Origin: Rubrivivax sp.
Lineage (GTDB): Bacteria > Pseudomonadota > Gammaproteobacteria > Burkholderiales > Burkholderiaceae_C
DNA: 34,186 bases
Assembly: GCA_027487995.1 (NCBI GenBank)
Contig: JAIYCN010000205.1
Location: 1-34,186 of the forward strand
Reading direction: 5' to 3'
Both the position numbers and the translations under genes were made by a program. Below, piece by piece: positions 30,399 through 34,186 of the stretch (the first letter of the stretch is position 1; every line of letters starts with the position of its first letter). The notes below the pieces were generated by a model. The model did no database searches. It was not told the origin of the DNA and saw nothing but the letters and a program-made list of their open reading frames with translations.

Positions 30399-31987
30399 GT
30401 CACCGGGGCGGGATTGAACAACACAAGCGAGTTGTGTAGCTTCCAGTGCTCCGCCCAGGTTCGGCTGCGGCCGCTGGCCACGTCAATCATCATCTGCAGA
30501 AGTTCCATCCCCGCCTCTTGCACGCTCAGCTCCCCGTCTGCGATGCGTCCGGCATTCAGGTCGATGAGGTCGTGCCAACGCTTTGCAAGCTCGGTGCGGG
30601 TGCCCACCTTGATGACGGGAACTTCGGCCAAACCGTAGGGGGTGCCGCGCCCTGTGGTGAACACATGGAGGTTCATGCCGGCAGCCAGTTGCAGCGTGCC
30701 GCAGATGAAGTCGCTCGCCGGCGTGGCGGCATAGATCAACCCGCGTTGTCCTGGTGCAAGCCGATCTCCCGGCTTGAGCACACCGCTGATCGGTGCGGTG
30801 CCGGACTTGACGATGGAGCCCATCGCCTTTTCCACGATGTTCGACAACCCGCCCTTCTTGTTTCCCGGCGTGGTGTTCGCACTTCGGTCCACACCTCCGC
30901 GCTGGAGGTAGGCGTCGTACCAGGCCATCTCATCGACGATCTGCTGTGCGACCTCCGGTGTGGCTGCGCGCGCGATGAGCTGCTCGACCGCATCGCGCAC
31001 TTCGGTGGTCTCGGAGAACATCACCGTGGCACCGGCCCGCACCAGCAGGTCGGCACAGGCACCCACTGCCGGATTCGCCGTCACGCCCGAGAACGCATCG
31101 CTGCCACCACACTGAACGCCCACCACCAGTTGACTGATCGGCACCGGCTCGCGTCGACGCGCGTTCAGGCGCTCCAGGTGCGGAATCGCCTGCTTGACCA
31201 CCGCATCCACCATCGGCATGAATCCCTGGTGCTGTTCATCCTGCAACGTGATGAGGCCAAGCGAAGGGGAGCCGGTCTCCGATTGAATCGGGATGGTGTT
31301 GGCGGGCATCAAACGATCCGGCTGCAGCTTCTCGCAGCCCAGGCTGATCATCAGCACCTGCCCACCGAAGTTCGGGTTGAGGGACAGGTTTCGCAAGGTG
31401 CGAATCGGAATTTCAGCGCCAGGCGCATCGATCGCCACACCGCAGCCATAGCCATGCTCAAGGCAGACCACGCCGTCGACGTGTGGGAATTGGGGAAGCA
31501 GCTCTGTGCGGATACGCTCAGCTGCCATACGCGCCACACCCGCCACGCATTGCACCGTCTGCGTGATGGCCAGCAAGTTGCGTGTCCCCACCGTGCCATC
31601 TGCGTTTCGGTACCCCTCGAAGGTTGCCTGTTCCAGATTGGACTGGAGGTCGTCCGTTCGGTCGACAACAGCCGGCGTCCCCGTCCTCAAGTCCGAAAGA
31701 GATGCCGCGGGCGGCATCTCCAGCAAGCGTTCGTGCACCCAAGCGCCAGCAGGAACCGGCTTGACCGTACGGCCGATCACGACGTTGTAGCGGCGCACCT
31801 CGGCGCCGACGGGCAAGTCCACCAGTGCCACCTTGTGGCCCTGCGGCACCCGCTCGCAAAGTGTCAAACCGTCATGAAAGCGGGTGCCTGCATCCAGTCC
31901 GCCGTCGTTGACCACGATGGCCACATTGTCCAGAGGATGCATCTGGATGCGACGTGGCTGCGAGGGACTGAGCTGCATAGGGTCCAT
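30395..31987 (-). CDS. garD: Galactarate dehydratase
   Basis: [87 protein letters not shown]. Confidence 0.94.
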   Translation of the reverse strand: MDPMQLSPSQPRRIQMHPLDNVAIVVNDGGLDAGTRFHDGLTLCERVPQGHKVALVDLPVGAEVRRYNVVIGRTVKPVPAGAWVHERLLEMPPAASLSDLRTGTPAVVDRTDDLQSNLEQATFEGYRNADGTVGTRNLLAITQTVQCVAGVARMAAERIRTELLPQFPHVDGVVCLEHGYGCGVAIDAPGAEIPIRTLRNLSLNPNFGGQVLMISLGCEKLQPDRLMPANTIPIQSETGSPSLGLITLQDEQHQGFMPMVDAVVKQAIPHLERLNARRREPVPISQLVVGVQCGGSDAFSGVTANPAVGACADLLVRAGATVMFSETTEVRDAVEQLIARAATPEVAQQIVDEMAWYDAYLQRGGVDRSANTTPGNKKGGLSNIVEKAMGSIVKSGTAPISGVLKPGDRLAPGQRGLIYAATPASDFICGTLQLAAGMNLHVFTTGRGTPYGLAEVPVIKVGTRTELAKRWHDLIDLNAGRIADGELSVQEAGMELLQMMIDVASGRSRTWAEHWKLHNSLVLFNPAPVT

Positions 31988-31997
31988 GTTCTGTCGC

Positions 31998-33008
31998 TCA
32001 GTCTGCCGTGATCTTGCGCGACTCGATCAACTGCTTCCAGCGCGCGTATTCGGCCGCCTGAAACCGTGCAAACTGTTCTGGGGTATTGCCGACGATCTCC
32101 AGTCCCTGCGAGAGCCAGCGCTCCTTGATGGAGGGCTCATTGATGGCGGCGATGACCGCCGCATGAATCTTCGCCTTGACTTCAGGCGGGACACCCTTTG
32201 GTACGGCCACGGCCTGCCAGGACTGAACCTCCGCGCCTTTGACTCCTTGCTCCTGAAGCGTTGCCACATCGGGAAGGAGGGGTGAGCGGGTCTCCGACGC
32301 AAGGCCCAGTGCACGCACCTTGCCCGATCGGATGTGCTGAAGGATGACATTGAGGTTGACGAACGCCGCGTCGACTTGGCCCCCCAGCAGGTCATTGATG
32401 GCCGGCCCGCCTCCCTTGTACGGGATGTGAAGACCTTCCGTGCCTGATTGCTGCCAGAACAACTCGGCGGAAAGGTGGTCTGAAGAACCGTTGCCCGAGG
32501 AGGCGAAGCTCAACTTGCCAGGGTTCTTGCGCAGCCGCGCCAGCATGTCGGCCACACTCCGGTCGGGTGATGCTGCCGGAACGACCAGGACATTGGGCGC
32601 CTGCACCATGATCGTGATGGGATCGAGGTCCTTCAAGGCGTCGTACTGAACGCCCTTGATCAGGTGCGGCGCGATGACGAACGGTCCCAATGAGGAGACA
32701 AAGACCGTGTAGCCGTCAGCAGGCGCGCGCTTGACGAACGCGGCACCGATGGTCCCCGTGGCACCGGCCTTGTTGTCCACCACGAAGCTCTGACCGAGCC
32801 GCGTCTGCATGTGTTGGCTGATGGTTCGGGCGATGCTGTCGGTGGAACCTCCAGGCGGAAAAGGCACGACCACGCTTACCGTTTTGTCCGGCCAGGCATG
32901 CGCCGACACGGCCAAGACACTCATGACAAGAGCGGGAGTGATTCTCATGTTCCGGGTGCACGCACGGCGCAGTGAGCTGATGGCTTGGGAAAACTTGGAT
33001 AGGTTCAC
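31998..33008 (-). CDS. Tripartite tricarboxylate transporter substrate-binding protein (Bug/TctC family); exact start uncertain
   Basis: [59 protein letters not shown], canonical Bug N-terminal domain. Confidence 0.92.
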   Translation of the reverse strand: MNLSKFSQAISSLRRACTRNMRITPALVMSVLAVSAHAWPDKTVSVVVPFPPGGSTDSIARTISQHMQTRLGQSFVVDNKAGATGTIGAAFVKRAPADGYTVFVSSLGPFVIAPHLIKGVQYDALKDLDPITIMVQAPNVLVVPAASPDRSVADMLARLRKNPGKLSFASSGNGSSDHLSAELFWQQSGTEGLHIPYKGGGPAINDLLGGQVDAAFVNLNVILQHIRSGKVRALGLASETRSPLLPDVATLQEQGVKGAEVQSWQAVAVPKGVPPEVKAKIHAAVIAAINEPSIKERWLSQGLEIVGNTPEQFARFQAAEYARWKQLIESRKITAD

Positions 33009-33763
33009 GATCGTCTCCTGTTTTCAACAACTTGCCGCTCCACGGCCAATGCGGACTGCATCTTCCGATCGCGGCTCTTCTCGAGATGACGGCGCATGGC
33101 GCTACGCGCTGCGTCCGGGTTTGCATCGGCGATGGCCGCAAGAATCTCGGCATGCTCTTCGTTGACGGAACGAAGGTAATCCGCCTCGGAGATTCCCCCC
33201 TGCGGGATGCTCTTGAGCCGAGACCTCGGAATCGCACCTTCGCCCATTGCGCCCAACAAGTTCATGAAGTGTGGGTTTCGGGTCGATTGCGCAATCGAAT
33301 GATGGAACGCAACGTCGTGCTCGATGGCATCGGTGCCTTGCTTGACAGCCGACTCGAAGCCCTTGAGGGCTCTTCGCATGAGCGTCAGATCGATGGGGCG
33401 GCGTCTCTCGGCAGCCAATGCTGCCGTTTCCGTTTCGACGGCGATTCGAAGCTCCAAGACCCAGATGACATCTTGAAGCGTCTCGAGATCCGCCTTGCCC
33501 AGCCGAAAAGCCGACTGACCGGCCCCAGGCAAGACGAATGTGCCGATGCCGTGGCGTGTTTCAACGACCGCGGCAGCCTGCAAGCGCGAGATGGCCTCCC
33601 GGATCACCGTGCGACTCACCGCAAACTGCTTGCACATTACCGCCTCAGTCGGGAGTTGTTGCCCCGCCGGAAGCGTTCCCGCCCGAATACCCTTCAACAA
33701 GGCTGCCTCAACCTCTGCAGCAAGCGAGGCTGATCGCCGTAGTCTTGTCTGTTCTTCCAGCAT
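33005..33763 (-). CDS. GntR-family (FadR/FCD subfamily) transcriptional regulator
   Basis: GIRAGTLPAGQQLPTEAVMCKQFAVSRTVIREAISRLQAAAVVETRHGIGTFV HTH; FCD-type C-terminal domain. Confidence 0.92.
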   Translation of the reverse strand: MLEEQTRLRRSASLAAEVEAALLKGIRAGTLPAGQQLPTEAVMCKQFAVSRTVIREAISRLQAAAVVETRHGIGTFVLPGAGQSAFRLGKADLETLQDVIWVLELRIAVETETAALAAERRRPIDLTLMRRALKGFESAVKQGTDAIEHDVAFHHSIAQSTRNPHFMNLLGAMGEGAIPRSRLKSIPQGGISEADYLRSVNEEHAEILAAIADANPDAARSAMRRHLEKSRDRKMQSALAVERQVVENRRRS

Positions 33764-33812
33764 GAGAGGCGGGCTGTGTGTTCGGTCTTGAAGAGAAAGG
33801 ATGATCTTCAGT

Positions 33813-33828
33813 TGTCAGACATCATACA
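33813..33828. promoter_or_regulatory. Candidate GntR-family operator upstream of the GntR gene
   Basis: TGTCAGACATCATACA: imperfect palindrome TGT-nn-GA-nn-TC-nn-ACA, 50 bp upstream of the GntR start. Confidence 0.45.
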
Positions 33829-34108
33829 TATTGATCGGCAATAGGCACACCCTGCAAAACAATTCATTTTGACCGCTGGGCCCGTCCGCTACTGGATGAG
33901 GCTGGTTTCAATCGTCGCTACGAACGCGTTAGCCACGCACCCGTTGAGTCCGCTTGCTACTGGGTCCTGATCTACCCTAACGGCTTGTGCTTTGACCCCG
34001 GAGTAAACAGATCTCGCACCTTTGTACCGGTCGAATCGTCGGTGAAGTTGCGCTGGTACCAAGCGTTGGTAATCCCCCCGTTTTCCACTGCTGTGAGAAG
34101 TAGATTGG

Positions 34109-34186
34109 TTACGCAGCCATGGCCAGACGCTGCTTCGGGGTGATGCCGCCCAAGGCCATATTTGGGCGTTCATGGTTGTACTTCCA
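34109..34186 (-). mobile_element. IS3-family transposase (OrfB), C-terminal end, truncated by window edge
   Basis: Reverse-strand translation WKYNHERPNMALGGITPKQRLAMAA* is a typical IS3-family rve C-terminus. Confidence 0.85.

Noticed and set aside
30446-32011. 521-aa plus-strand ORF antisense to garD
   Set aside because: Same artefact; the minus-strand frame is a clear galactarate dehydratase.
33889-34173. 94-aa minus-strand ORF at the right edge
   Set aside because: Out-of-frame reading of the IS3 transposase end continuing into noncoding sequence; the IS3 frame (WKYNHERPNMALGG...) is convincing instead.

Overview
GC-rich, Burkholderiales-like chromosomal segment (assignment by gene content and protein style only). 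Positions ~1-7.5 kb look like ordinary chromosome: mmsA fragment, two UPF0149/YecA-family proteins, UspA, metallophosphoesterase, a sorbosone dehydrogenase + cytochrome c pair, and GTP-type PEP carboxykinase. Positions ~8.0-33.8 kb form a compact pectin/galacturonate utilisation locus: rhamnogalacturonan acetylesterase, uronate dehydrogenase, KDG kinase, a kdgF-TonB receptor-pectate lyase-YgjV operon, a divergent kduI-kduD-TogMNAB-like ABC transporter-oligogalacturonate lyase-pectinesterase run followed by an IclR regulator, and a GntR-Bug-garD-gudD-garL-esterase-SMP-30 lactonase-mutarotase operon. An IS3-family transposase C-terminus lies at the right edge. The most interesting points are: (i) a YgjV-family membrane protein of unknown function coupled by an ATGA overlap to the pectate lyase gene; (ii) two KdgR-like operators in the divergent promoters; (iii) a nested stem-loop plus a second G/C hairpin between pckG and the pectin locus; (iv) coexistence of the KduI/KduD/KdgK route with the oxidative Udh/GarD/GarL route; (v) an orphan Bug solute-binding protein without permease genes. 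All calls come from reading the sequence; no database search was run.
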